Source of the DNA: Euborellia annulipes
Taxonomy: Eukaryota > Arthropoda > Insecta > Dermaptera > Anisolabididae
Length of the DNA: 64,000 bases
Assembly: GCA_023213315.1 (NCBI GenBank)
Contig: JAKCPI010005698.1
Location: 1 to 64,000, forward strand
Direction: 5' to 3'
Below are positions 11,050-21,849 of this stretch, piece by piece. The notes beneath the pieces were generated by a model. The model saw only the letters and a list, made by a program, of their open reading frames with translations, had not been told where the DNA came from and searched no databases. Within the stretch, counting starts at the first letter, position 1; every line of letters starts with the position of its first letter. The translations under genes were made by a program, and so were the position numbers.

Positions 11050-11599
11050 AACATTTTGACCGTCATTTTATGAATGAATTATTCAAATATTCGAAATATT
11101 TTTATTCGAGAAAAAAAAAAACAATAAGATATCAAATGTATAAAGTCAGCATGAGTGTTTAAGGAAGTGTGCAGGAATCCCTCGTGCGCTCCCACGACTG
11201 TCCAAACAAGCTTTGAGGTGCAACCGCTACGTCCCCGAATCAGAAGATTGGTTACCTTATAATAATACCATAACGATTGTGAATGAAGCAGACCTCCTGA
11301 CCGGTTGTTGTTCTTCACTTTTCAATGCATGTAGATCCTCTTTCATAGAGGAGGGTCAAGAAAAAAGGCCTGGGAAGCCGACTGACTCCCTAGGATGCCG
11401 ATTAAATTTACTATTTGCACCCTTTCATCTAATTGATCATGTTTACATTTACAACAAAAAAAAAAAGAAAGAAATTCTATCTTTTAGAGAAGGTAAATAT
11501 CAAATGTACAAGAGATTAACTTGAAATCTACACCTGAAAATAACGAATAAATAGAAAATATTAACAACTTTATGTGCACAGAGAAACAATTTAGTAAGA
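11050..11599. other. Less AT-rich intronic block
   Basis: 11130-11420 is of mixed composition and has no repeat partner in the window. It contains open frames of about 80-100 codons on both strands with no known domain. A poly-A stretch follows at 11453-11470. This is a candidate constrained non-coding block. Confidence 0.35.
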
Positions 11600-11765
11600 G
11601 AGGACGACAGGAAGCAGAGGAGCACCTAGGATGACTTGGCTTCATCGGATCAAGAGAGGCATGACCGAGATTGGCCTGTCGGAGACGAGAGCATTGGATA
11701 GGGGGGAGTGGAATAAGATCCGCCGACCCCGCACCGCGGGATTAAAGCGAAGAAAGAAGAAGATT
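11600..11765 (+). pseudogene. Non-LTR retrotransposon ORF2 C-terminal fragment
   Basis: In one frame the sequence reads RGAPRMTWLHRIKRGMTEIG, then a segment with LSETRALDRGEWNKI, then RRPRTAGLKRRKKK. This matches the usual end of LINE reverse-transcriptase proteins (GRPRxRWxDxIKxDM...A.DRxxWR...), as I know the pattern. No reverse transcriptase domain precedes it, so it is a 5'-truncated or eroded copy. It continues open a few codons into flanking DNA. Confidence 0.6.
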
Positions 11766-12069
11766 GTTGTAAGAGAGGAGTTTGAGCATTTATATTCCTA
11801 AAAAGTTGAACTGTAGTTCCACTGTATTTTCATTGATTTTAAAATTTAGAATTAGATCATTGGTGCTGATGAGATTATCTCCCACTTTCATACACCAGGA
11901 TGGATAGCAATGGTGAAAAAAGGAAGATCCAGTGGCTGAAACCTTTGGTTGCTTAAAAAAACTAACGATGCCTATTTAATCAATTTTTCTTTTTTTGTGA
12001 GTTATTATTTAGTGGAATATATTTTATAAAATAATATTTTAGGATGAGTTTTACGAAATATGAATCTGT
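11766..12069. other. Non-repetitive DNA, nothing recognised
   Basis: AT-rich sequence between the LINE fragment and a SINE. I see no gene, repeat or structured element. Confidence 0.5.
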
Positions 12070-12225
12070 TATCAAAATCTTTTTCGACATCGGAGGCCAT
12101 TTATACCCCGTCTCTATTTATTTCAAATTATTGGTAGCCAATTTAATTGGAATACATTTTTCTCGCATGAGACGGGATGCGAACCCTTGATCTCTAGCAC
12201 AAGAGGCTCTACTACTGATTACACA
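12070..12225 (-). repeat. SINE family B copy
   Basis: On the minus strand a head with AAGGGTTCGCATCCCG and CTCATGCGAGAAAAATG is followed by AATTGGCTACCAATAATTTG, AAATAAATAGAGACGGG, TATAAATGGCC and CGAAAAAGAT. The head is diverged at its 5' end. Confidence 0.6.
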
Positions 12226-13344
12226 ATATTTGTATATTTTTGTAAAAGAAAACTTTCAACAGGCAAAATTTTCAGGGAGACATGGATGAAAATAGAGAAT
12301 CTTTGACCGACTATATACTCCTGTTTAAAAGGAAATGTATATATTAAAAACAATTTTTATGGAATTTTTATGTTTTATGTCTTAAGTTTATCTTTATAGA
12401 ATAAATTTTCTTAATAAAATTCTGAAATAAGTAAATTTTAATTAACTTTTCTACGGTACGACAGCAACACTAAATAAAATTTGTGAATTTTTGTTCCCAT
12501 TAAAACATTCGTCTTTACGGATTTAGCGTCTTAAAATTTTTTGGATGAATCGGCATCTTAAGATATCCAGAAAGAATGCACCGTTTTTTTTTTTCAAGCA
12601 ATTGACTCCTTTCTTGACTAAGAGTTAACATTATAAATAACAAGATATAAATGTTACAAAAAACATCTTTGATTAATAGGGTGGCTATTATAAATAGATA
12701 TTTTATAAGCCGATAATCTCTATCAAATCTAAAGATGCAAATTGCAATATATTTTTGTTAAGTTAGCGCCAAATATGTATTTTTAATTTTATCTATAAAA
12801 TAATTTAAATTTGTAATTTATGTGAGATAAGGCCCGTGACTTGGCGTACGAGTCAAGTATACGATGCGCTTTGCCTTAGGTAACCAAAACCGGAATGGAA
12901 ATGATTTTTTTATAAAGAATTTTTTTTTCCCTAAATTAAGACTTTTTCCTTGAATAAAAAAAGAATTTATTTATAATTTCATTAAATTCCTGAAACGAAT
13001 CTCTGATATGTAAAATTTTTTTTGCCTATTGAGCGATGTCTTCTTTATAGGGAGGATAAAAAGTTGAAAAGAAATGAATTTCCAAAAATTTTAATGTTAA
13101 TTAGAAGTCAGGTGATAATATTTTTGATAATGAAAAAAATCCTGGGAACTACAATAAATTTTGCCATAAAAACACGGAAAAAATTTAAGAAAATTCGAAG
13201 AGACGTGAAAATTAAAATAACATTTGTAGGTGCTCATTAATTAATTAATCATCTCCTACTTTGGAGGAATTTTGTATGATTTGAAATGGAAGTGCCCGTG
13301 ACCCGTGGCTCAGAGAGAAGACACTAGCTTCTCTGAAAAAATTC
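12226..13344. other. AT-rich DNA, SINE head remnant at the end
   Basis: No gene or element is recognised up to 13295. At 13296-13340 a short tRNA-like head fragment is visible (gtgacccgtggctcagagag). The open frame at 13022-13240 is low-complexity, Lys/Ile-rich and without a domain. Confidence 0.45.
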
Positions 13345-14122
13345 TGGTGTGACTGGTCGCACTAGATTTTTTTGTGTCGAAATATATTTAGATTTAGATA
13401 TATTAGAATGAAAGATGTAAAATTTATAAACAGGGAAAATATTTATCTTTTGTTACCATGGCAACCATTTTTCCTATCTTTCCTAAGAGGTACAGTGAGA
13501 GGCAATATTAAGTCCCACGCATACTTTTTCTACTTGTGATTATTTCATTGTTTTTATAAAAGAAAATAAAAATCTTCATTGGAAATTTTTAGATTTTAAC
13601 CATGAAAGATTCCATTAAAAAATTTATAATATTTTTTTAAAAACAATGAATTAATCACAAGTAGAAAAACGCATGGGTGGAACTTAATATTGTCCCTCAC
13701 TGTACAAGAGTAGTCTTCAAACATTCTTGAGAATATACATTATAAAGAGCATCTAAAAAATAATTTTAATCAAAATCGTTAGAGCGAAATTTGAGAAAAT
13801 CGAAAAAAAAACTGAAAAAGTACATCAGTAAAGTACTAGTACTTTTTGGCGGATTTTGTTCAAAAGCTTCGTGTCACGTGCCAGGGAGGTACCTAACTTA
13901 TTTATAAAATTTCAACCTCCTAGCTCTTTTCGTTCTTGAGATATTTTGTTCACAGACCCACAGACACACAGACAGACCATGTCGCGAAAACCACTTTTTT
14001 TTTATTCAGGGGACCTCAAAACGTGTATATCCATCAAAATCTCGACATAGGATTTTTGACATTAATCCAATACTTTCTCTCTACCTATATAGTAATATAT
14101 ATATATAGGTAAGAGAAAGTAA
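13345..14122 (+). repeat. RepA copy with a nested Tc1-type MITE
   Basis: It starts with a half hairpin (TCTGGTGTGACTGGTCGCAC), then the body, with the palindrome GTTACCATGGCAAC at 13452-13465, and the conserved 3' part (CAACCTCCTAGCTC, GTGTATATCCATCAAAATCT). It ends in CTTTCTCTC...GGTAAGAGAAAGTAAAAAT. The MITE at 13493-13702 splits it at a TA, and other RepA copies read aagTAcaagagtaaag uninterrupted. Confidence 0.75.
13493..13702. mobile_element. Tc1/mariner-type MITE at a TA site
   Basis: The element has ends CAGTGAGAGGCAATATTAAG and CTTAATATTGTCCCTCACTG. It is flanked by TA on both sides (13491-13492, 13703-13704). Arms extend through GATTATTTCATTGTTTTTA, making almost the whole 210 bp foldable. 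Other members are at 19349-19558 and 39696-39906, with a fragment at 38565-38625. Confidence 0.82.
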
Positions 14123-14600
14123 AAATAGCCGAAATCAACACTTATGTTATTTTAAAGTATTAAGAAAACCTGTTTAAATTTTCATTTTGAATTTAAATAA
14201 ATTGCATGGTATAAAATGAATCGAACGTTCTACCGGCTGATAGGTAGGTAGCCCTTTTTACTTTATATACCAAGTGCCGCCCTTGCGTGTAAAAACTGAT
14301 TTGGCTTCGCACTTAACGTTGTATCAGTTAAGACTCCAATAGACATGTAATGGAGCTATAAATTTCTCTCCCCAAGCCGTCAAGAAAAAAAGACTTTTAG
14401 GGTTAAACTCACTCAGGTGCCATCAATCAAAATATGATCACCTAATTTTTTTTTTAATTTTCCCTCGATGCTGCCGAGGCCATTTAGGGGTTAATTGTAT
14501 ATATTTATTAATTAAATTTGAGGTATCGATGGAAACCGGGAAACTTTCAACACGCTGGTTTTTCGGGGCCACCCACCCGAGGCTCCGCCTTGCTTAAGAT
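14123..14600. repeat. SINE-like fragments (tRNA-like head; family D)
   Basis: 14205-14285 on the minus strand has GTAGAACGTTCGATTCATT, which resembles a B box, behind an A-box-like region. 14450-14595 on the minus strand is family D: CTCGGGTGGGTGGCCCCG, AACCAGCGTGTTGAAAGT, CCCGGTTTCCATCGATACC, then CCTAAATGGCCTCGG. Compare 52437-52575 and 62970-63110. Confidence 0.5.
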
Positions 14601-15149
14601 CACCTAATTGATGGTTTATTCATTGCAAAATGATAATCTAAAAAGCGGGTGCTTTGAAATAAACAAAAGATAATCACTTTTCAGAATTTTATCAGATTTT
14701 AATTGAGTTCAAATATTTCTAATTTTTTTTGTGTCAAAAATCATTTAAAATTTTCATCCCTGCTCAGGTATATTAAGAATTTCTTAAATTAAAGTTTTTC
14801 TTACTCATATGTCCATAGCTTTTTTTGAGTTGATGTTGTCTATGATGAAGTTTTCAACTTTAATGTATCTCTTCATTATTGTCGATAATGATTCTTTTAT
14901 AGATGGCTGTACTTAATACAAATGACTTGTGACCAACGAAATGGAAATTTACAGTTCTCAATGCAACATAAAGTTGGAAGCTGTAGAGCTGTTATTAAAG
15001 CTGTTGTTTTGAGCAGAGCCACCTGTAAAAATAATAAGAATAAATTATTTTTATCAACATAAAATGATTGAAAATTTTCTTTTTTAAATTTTTTAAAGGA
15101 TTTTAAAGAAATCATAATTTGGGACAGAGGAAGTATAATATACTTATAA
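14601..15149. other. Non-repetitive intronic DNA
   Basis: AT-rich. 14900-15030 is less AT-rich and open on the minus strand behind an acceptor-like ttatttttacag, but the peptide has no family resemblance. I do not call a gene. Confidence 0.4.
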
Positions 15150-15755
15150 AAAAATATGGTGAGAATAGTCGCACAGCACACAACCTTCTCTTATCTTTGG
15201 TAAGAGAAGGTTGTGTTCTGTGCTTGTTACAACAGATTTTTGTGCCGACATATATTTACTTTCCATTGATATATTAGAATTCAAGAAGTACAATCTATAG
15301 ACATGGGAAGGAGTGAGAAGGATGAAAAAATAAAATTCCAAGCCAATTTATTTGGATTAACTCCTTCCGCTATGGGTCAACGTAAATCATTCTTCGTTTG
15401 GCTTATTGCTTTTCACTATATGCGTACTAGCGAGATTAACCATAACTTTTAATGACAAAATTGAGGGCTATTTGTTTTCTTGACCCCGCATGGTCCTGAA
15501 GAAGGAGTCGTTTTGGCTCCGAAACGTTAACCCATAGCGAAAGGAGTTAATCCAAATAAATTGGCCTGAAAATCATCTGATATTATGTTCAAAGAGAGAC
15601 ACACACACAGACAGACCATGTTGCGAAAACCACTTTTTTGGATTCTGGGGACCTCAAAACGAGTATATCCATAAAATCTCGACATCGAATTTTTAACTTG
15701 AAACCAATACTTTCTATAAACTATAACATATAAAGGTAAGAGAAAGTAATATAAA
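15150..15755 (+). repeat. RepA copy with internal fold-back
   Basis: The complete 5' hairpin is at 15155-15245 (CACAACCTTCTCTTATCTTT with its complement). The 3' part is at 15590-15755, ending GGTAAGAGAAAGTAATAT. The middle is replaced by a fold-back with arms gccaatttatttggattaac (15338-15400) and gttaatccaaataaattggc (15520-15568). That fold-back holds CCTGAAGAAGGAGTCG and CTCCGAAACGTTAACC. Confidence 0.65.
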
Positions 15756-16326
15756 TCAGAATTCAATAATAATGCTGTTACCATTAATCCAAGTCCGAGG
15801 GGATCATTCTCTAATAATAGAATTTTGAGGAAATTTAGTTATTGACTTGAATTAAAGGAGATAGAAATGAGAGATTTAATAAATTCACGATTGGATTTGA
15901 TTGGATTAAAGAACAGTAATTGGCGGCGACTAAAGACTTTTCATCTCCTCATAGCGAGCCGTTAGAGCCGGCTGAGAGAGAGAGAATCTTGGAATAAATC
16001 ATATCGCCGGCTGCCTTTGATACCAAACAGCGGGGGTATCGAGTATCAGGTATCGCGCCACTTCTCAAATAACCAACGCTTGCTCATTCAGGAAAAAATT
16101 TATCGTCATGCAACAGGGAATCCATTTATACTTAAAAAAAAAAAACAAGCTTCTGATTCTCTTACTCAACCCTTCTTCTATATTATCTTAGAAATCAGTA
16201 ACAAAGGTAGATATTCATTCAGACAAAGCCTAGATACTATTTAAAAAATAGATGAAGGCTGGAATGTTATTTGAAAATGAAATGAAGAAAGAGAAATCTT
16301 TTTACCTTTTAAGTTTCGGGACTTAT
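15756..16326. other. Non-repetitive intronic DNA
   Basis: Mixed composition with a less AT-rich part at 15950-16080 (ctcatagcgagccgttagag). No gene or repeat is identified. Confidence 0.45.
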
Positions 16327-16483
16327 TAGGTCTGTTCGTTTCGCTTGCCATTGCAGTATAATTTACACATTTTGCCCTCCATTCCACTTTTTGCACGCTA
16401 GGTGAACACTAGAAAAACTTTGCACTTTTTGATAAAAATAGAGTGCACTTTTACCATGGCAAGTGAAACGAACAAACCTATTG
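16327..16483. repeat. Short MITE, GGTYTGTTCGTTTC family
   Basis: Inverted ends are taggtctgttcgtttcgctt and the complement of aagtgaaacgaacaaaccta, each followed inward by GCCAT. The unit is about 157 bp. A truncated relative lies near 40045-40105 (gatctgttcgttttgcttgc). Confidence 0.6.
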
Positions 16484-16509
16484 TGTTTCGAATTGTTAAA
16501 TAGAAATTC

Positions 16510-17160
16510 AGTTCTATTCTCTAAGCAAATACGCAGTGGCATAGCGAGAGGGAGGGGGCAAGAGGGGTCATCATGTCCCGGGCGCTACTCACAAAGGGGC
16601 CCCAAATGGTCCGCAAAAAAACAAAAAATTGATGGATAGTTTTTATTTTATTATTAATTGATTTCTGGAAAATATATTTTAACTTTAGTGCTAGTGTAAT
16701 ATAATAATTTTGTATATTTTACATATAATATTATATGGTTTTCGAATGGGGGGGGGGGGGAGCGGCGCTAAAAAGGTATTGTGCCCCGGGCACAAGTTAA
16801 GCTCGCTACGCCACTGCAAATACGTTAACTTTTAACTTCTGAAATCAGTGTTAATTCATTCTAACACGTTCTTGCCTCAAATTTTTAAAAAACTTTAAAG
16901 CCAAAGCGTTAACACTTAGTCAATAGTGTTAAAAATTAATGTCATGTCTAGGGGTTGCCTTTAATATTTTAAACACCGTGTTTAATGTCTCAAAATGGCG
17001 TCTTTAACCAAAAAGTAAGGTATGAATTTGAGATAAATGCAACATGATAACGTCGCTGATAAAACTTAGTTTAGAGAATCTAAATTCTGGTGTTATTACT
17101 TTAATTTTTAACACCCAATTTATGATGTTAAATTTTAACGTGTTTTTAGAGAATAGACAC
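16510..17160. repeat. MITE family E, with nested hAT MITE
   Basis: Ends are AGTTCTATTCTCTAAGCAAA and the complement of TTTTTAGAGAATAGACAC. Inside are repeated GTTAAC and TTTTAACA words typical of the family (see 21275-21849 and 35462-36019). A hAT MITE (16534-16816) was inserted into the left end, splitting aaatacg|ttaactttt. Confidence 0.65.
16534..16816. mobile_element. hAT-type MITE, CAGTGGCRTAGCGAG family
   Basis: This 283-bp element starts CAGTGGCATAGCGAGAGG and ends GCTCGCTACGCCACTG. Perfect octamers caaatacg flank it (16526-16533, 16817-16824). It is the sister of 3022-3284, sharing the CCCGGGCGCTACTCACAAAG block, and is younger than the family E MITE it interrupts. Confidence 0.9.
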
Positions 17161-18410
17161 TAGGTTCATATAAATAAAATTACCCTTGTAGAGAACAATG
17201 CCGGGTTATTGAATCAATTCCCTCTTATTTTAGTCATTATATGAATTTATTCCTTTTATTCAACTGTAATTGTATCCTGACTAGATTGATTGGAAGCAAA
17301 TTTCTTCCTTTTGAGATGGGAAATCCTTGTTGTTGTAGATGATGTTGGGGACTGCCCTTCGGGGCGTGATAAATGCAAAGGGTGGGGGAGGCTCAGACCC
17401 TGCGGGGGGCCTCAGATAACATTCAAGAATGTTAATAACACCGCCAGGCCCTCGCCCCTGGATCCGGATTGAGAAGTCAACAGAGGTGACAGCCAGCTCG
17501 GAAAAAAAAACCCTTTTATGCACCCAAGGAGGCAACAAAAATTAAGAGGACACTCACCTTCCAAGTGAGCTTGAATTCTTGAATCTTTATATAGGTAAAT
17601 TATTTCAACTAATCTATCATAAGATTGATTTATTTATTTAATATTTTACCGTTATCAAAAAAAAAAAAAAAATATTGCATGGAATTTTTCAAATAATTTT
17701 GACAAATTGATATTCGAAGAGAAATTTTCAAAAGGCTTTGAAAATAACATAGAAATTAGTTGCAAAAGAATAATACATATCAGAATGCATTATTTATTTA
17801 TGAATGGGCTATTTAGATAAATACTAGAAATAAATCTGACCTGATTTATTTACGTCAAGAGACACAGTAACTCCTTTCTTTGGGATTTCGATGGGGGATT
17901 CATTCTTCTCCGTTTTGGTAAAGCTGGATTCGAACTTGAATTCTTTTTGAAAGACCATTTGCTTAAATTCAACGGCTTCCTAATTATTAAAATTTCAATT
18001 TGTAGATTCAATCTGAAAAAAAAAAAAATTGTTAATATTATTAGTGCTCTATTTTATAATTTATTTACTGGACAAAAAAATAGTAATTAATTCATCATAA
18101 AAATAGATTTCTTTTATTCACATCTCATATGGCGCTAATATTTCGGCACTAATGTATGCCTCAACACAACAAATCAAATTAAATTTGATAAATAAAGATG
18201 TTCAAATTTTTCTTGCCTCTCTAATATTTAAATTTGCTTCTTAGAAGCTGGCTAGCAAAAAATTAATTAAAACATTCTATCATTTATAAAATTCAATATT
18301 TATTTATTTAAATTTAAAAAAAAAAAAAAAAACTGTTTATATATTTATTTTGGGTGATAAATTCCACGTTAAAAAATGAGGACCTCCTAGTGAATGAATG
18401 AGATGTGAAA
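17161..18410. other. Intronic DNA with a G/C-richer block
   Basis: 17280-17560 is the most G/C-rich unexplained block of intron 1 (ggactgcccttcggggcgtg; gaggctcagaccctgcgggg). Open frames on both strands there show no domain. The remaining part is AT-rich with poly-A runs. The block is a candidate regulatory or unrecognised repeat segment. Confidence 0.4.
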
Positions 18411-19348
18411 GAGAGAGAGAGAAAGAGAAGTCAAGTCACCTGACCGAATAAGAAGCCCCCGGCCTGCCAAAGCTAATGTAATATTCAAATGAGATGGAGA
18501 TGTCACGCGCCCCTCCCCAATTTAATCCGGACGGCCCCACGGGGGTCCCGGTCCCCTCGCCAAACCCCAACGTGATAAATACAGATCATTTTTTTTCACT
18601 TACTTTTTTCCCTATTTTTATTTATTTTTTTCCCTTTTTTCTAATGTCACGATTTCTCCCGTATTCATTTCCATATTTATACTTTTGATTATTATTCTCA
18701 CGTAGCTATGACATTTGTCCCTCCTCAGGGGCAATGCCAAAATCCACAATTAATTTCCCAAATTTGTTCTTATATGGGCGTATATACAAGGTGTTCATAA
18801 ATGTTGACCATATTTTATTAAGGAGACATATATTAACTGATAAAGATTTGTAAACAAATAGTAAGGGTCGGCATATAGATAGAAATAAAATCTTTTTACG
18901 ATTTAGTACCTCTCACATCTTAAACACTACAAGAAAAATTCTATTAAAACGGGAGAGAAAATTTTTATTAAGGAAGTAGATATATTTCATTTTTATTGTC
19001 AATGGGCAAAATGAATTTCTTAAAAGATGAGAAGTCATCAAGGAAAAATTCATTTATTTCCCCTGGCTACCTTCTCTTCTAAAAATTGAAAAAAAAAATA
19101 TTATCTCGTATTCTTCATCACCATAGAAAAAAGTTTTAAAAAAAAGATACAGTGATATCGTACCATTTTCTGATTGAAAATTTTTTTTGAAGTCTGAAAT
19201 ATGATTTAATATCCATTATATTCAGATTCAAAAAAAAAATAAAAAAATGTAATTTTGGGCTTATAAATTTATTATTTTCTGATTTATAAAAAATTTATTT
19301 TCATCAGAAATGAAAATTTGATTTTAAAAGAACTAAGAACAAACAGTT
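18411..19348. other. Intronic DNA, a purine tract and a G/C-richer block
   Basis: A GA-rich tract (gaaagagagagagagaaaga) near 18406-18430 is followed by a C-rich block up to 18575 with no recognised element. The rest is AT-rich and unremarkable. Confidence 0.45.
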
Positions 19349-19558
19349 CAGTGAGCGCCAAAGTTAAGTCCCACCCATGCGTTTTCTACTTGTGATTATT
19401 TCATTGTTTTTATAAAAGAAAATGAAAATCTTTATTGGAAATTTTCTAGGTTTGAAGCATGAAAGTTTCCATTAAAAAATATATATATTTTTTTAAAAAC
19501 AATGAAATAATCACACGTAGAATAAACATGGGGGGGGGGACTTAATATTGTCCCTCTT
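19349..19558. mobile_element. Tc1-type MITE, second copy
   Basis: Ends are CAGTGAGCGCCAAAGTTAAG and CTTAATATTGTCCCTC, with the same arm words (CCCACCCATGCGTTTTCTAC, GATTATTTCATTGTTTTTA) as 13493-13702. Termini are partly decayed and the flanking TA is lost on the left. Confidence 0.7.
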
Positions 19559-19796
19559 TATTGAAGAGGGTTCAGAAGCGCTCTTCTTTCAAAGTTGAAG
19601 AAAAAATACGAAAAAAGACCTGATGAAAAACAATAATAAGAAAATTAAGTAGAATGAAAATGCAAAAAAATTAAACTCCACCACACTACGACAATATTCT
19701 AAAATAGAGAGAGGAGATTTTTAAGCGAAGACAGCTGAAAGGTCTCTCACTCCGAAAAATAATAGAAAGTACCGGAAGAGGACAATGCATCAGGGG

Positions 19797-19963
19797 CATG
19801 GGCGTAACTAGGGGGGTGCCGGGACTCCCTGCCCCAAGAAAAATTGAGAAAATATGGGGCTTTCCAGGTCCCGGGAGGATAGCTTGTCCCATGACCCCCC
19901 CCCCCAGCGAGGATGACTGGTCCCATGCCCCCCCCCCAGCCAAATTCTCTAGTTACGTCCATG
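19797..19963. mobile_element. hAT-type MITE, CATGGGCGTAACTAG family
   Basis: Ends are CATGGGCGTAACTAGGGG and the complement CTCTAGTTACGTCCATG. Flanking octamers are atcagggg (19789-19796) and atcagagg (19964-19971), 7 of 8 identical. The element is C/G-rich inside. Very short relatives are at 33988-34041 and 45509-45561, and a fragment is near 42066. Confidence 0.75.
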
Positions 19964-20064
19964 ATCAGAGGGTAGACAAAGCGGGGAAATTGAGGGTTTT
20001 AAGGTTTTTTCCTTAAATTAATTAATATTTTATCAAACTTTCCATCAAAATGATTTCGAATTGT

Positions 20065-20330
20065 AGTTATTTGATTAAAATTAAATATACAAATTAAACA
20101 CTTGGTTTTCCGCTTAAAATTGAATGTTTCTAATTTAACAGCATTATTGCAAAATAAAAAAATATTGAAAAACACTAGGGTATTTGTTACAATAATTAAA
20201 AATTAATACTTGAAACGTGTTTCGACAATTACTTATCATCAGAAGTAATTGTCAAGATAAGTATTCAATGTTAATTTTTTGAAACAAAAAACCAAGTGTT
20301 TAATTTGTATATTTAATTTTAATTCACAAC
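20065..20330. repeat. Fold-back element with CTGATGA module
   Basis: Outer arms are aaatatacaaattaaacact and agtgtttaatttgtatattt. An inner palindrome is gacaattacttatcatcaga with its complement. On the minus strand CTTCTGATGATAAGTAATTG is followed by TCGAAACACG, fitting the recurrent module. Confidence 0.6.
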
Positions 20331-21274
20331 ATGTTTCAAAGATAATCTTCGATCGAAAGTTTAAAATTGATCTAATATTTTTTAGAATTTTTCATTTAAT
20401 TATAATAAAATTAATAATTATAATAATAATAATAGAGATTAAGATAATCGGGGGAGTAGGCGTACTTTAAGTGAGCCGTTTTTAATTATAGGGGTTCAAC
20501 TCCCAAATTCTATATATCCATTTAGGCGAAAGAATATAAATAGGGGTGGATTATTTGAGCGTTAACATTATATATATATATATATATTTAATACGAAAAA
20601 TCGTTAGGGACACTCATTTTGTCAATTCGAGAGGGTTTCCCACCTTTAGCTACGCCCCGGAATTGATCGACCCATTTATAGAAAACTGAAGTAAGTTGTA
20701 AGAATTTGTCTATCAAAAGTGAAGAGATATTTCGATCACCCTGTATTTATATATAAAAAAATTGTTTCAAAGTGGAATCTAAATGCTGTTCAGCTTTGAA
20801 TACTAATCAGGCTGCCAAGTGTTGTTGTAGCACACACACTCTGCATTACATCTAATGGCCACTGCTGCTGGAAGTAAATCGACTATCGGTCCAGATTATC
20901 TACAATTTAAATGAGACCCACACTTTATCGAACAACAGTTGAGAGTATAAGCCATCGATTCACTTGTCCAAATTTAATTATTTTTCGAATCCTTGTATCA
21001 CACGCTGATAAACTATTTTCCATTGAATGTATTTGAATCTCAATGACTTGAGATATTCAGGCTTTTTCTTTTTTTTTTCTCTTATGGGAGCCATTAGCTT
21101 ATCATCTTACTAGAAGGGAATTTAAAATTATTTCGATTTATGATTTTTATTTTTGTCTCTGGGAAAAAAAACGGAGGCCTGTTACTTTTTCTCAGCTCTT
21201 TTTTTAATGTCATTGCTGCTATTTTGACAAGTCCAGTAATAAGAAATTTATATTTCAATTATTAATTGATATTC
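20331..21274. other. Non-repetitive intronic DNA
   Basis: A TA dinucleotide run lies at 20570-20588. 20810-20950 is somewhat less AT-rich (gttgttgtagcacacacact). No gene or element is recognised. Confidence 0.45.
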
Positions 21275-21849
21275 AGGTCTATTCTCTAAACACAGAAGTT
21301 AAGATTTAACGTCATAAATTGGGTGTTAAAAAGTAAAGTAATAACATCAGCGTTAAAAAAATGCTATTCTCTAAACCAAGTTTTAACAGCGACGTTAACA
21401 TTTTATTTTTTAGCACCAGGTGTTAACGATTCATATGAAGATAGCAATGTTTTCTGACCCCTCGATAACCTCTAGCGCATCCGTATTACTAACTTAATTT
21501 GTTATTTTCAATCTAGTAGGCCTATCTGACACACCAGCGTTATAAAAAGCTATGCTCTAAACCAAGTTTTAACAGCGACGTTAACATGTTGCTTTTATCT
21601 CAAAGCTCTGAAAATCATAACCTAATTTTTTAGGTTAAAGACAAAGACGCCATTTTTATGCATTAAATACGGTGTTAAAATATTAAAGGCACCTCCTAGA
21701 CATGACATTCATTTTTAACACTATTGACTAAATGTTAACGCTTTGGCGTTTAAGTTTTTGCTTACAGAATGAGGCAGGAAGGTGTTAAAATCAATTAACG
21801 CTGTTAACAGATGTTAAAAATTAAAGTTTTCTGCTTTGAGAATAGACCT
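21275..21849. repeat. MITE family E, second copy
   Basis: Ends are AGGTCTATTCTCTAAACAC and the complement of TTGAGAATAGACCT. The 575-bp unit contains two copies of ttttaacagcgacgttaaca (near 21380 and 21568), so it carries an internal duplication. Long runs of GTTAA/TTAAC words are shared with the other two members. Confidence 0.65.

Noticed and set aside
11213..11524. 103-codon open frame as a gene
   Set aside because: It overlaps an opposite-strand frame, runs into poly-Lys from an A run and shows no domain or splice context.
14897..15181. Minus-strand exon behind ttatttttacag
   Set aside because: The peptide resembles nothing known, has no donor in frame and runs from the RepA hairpin.
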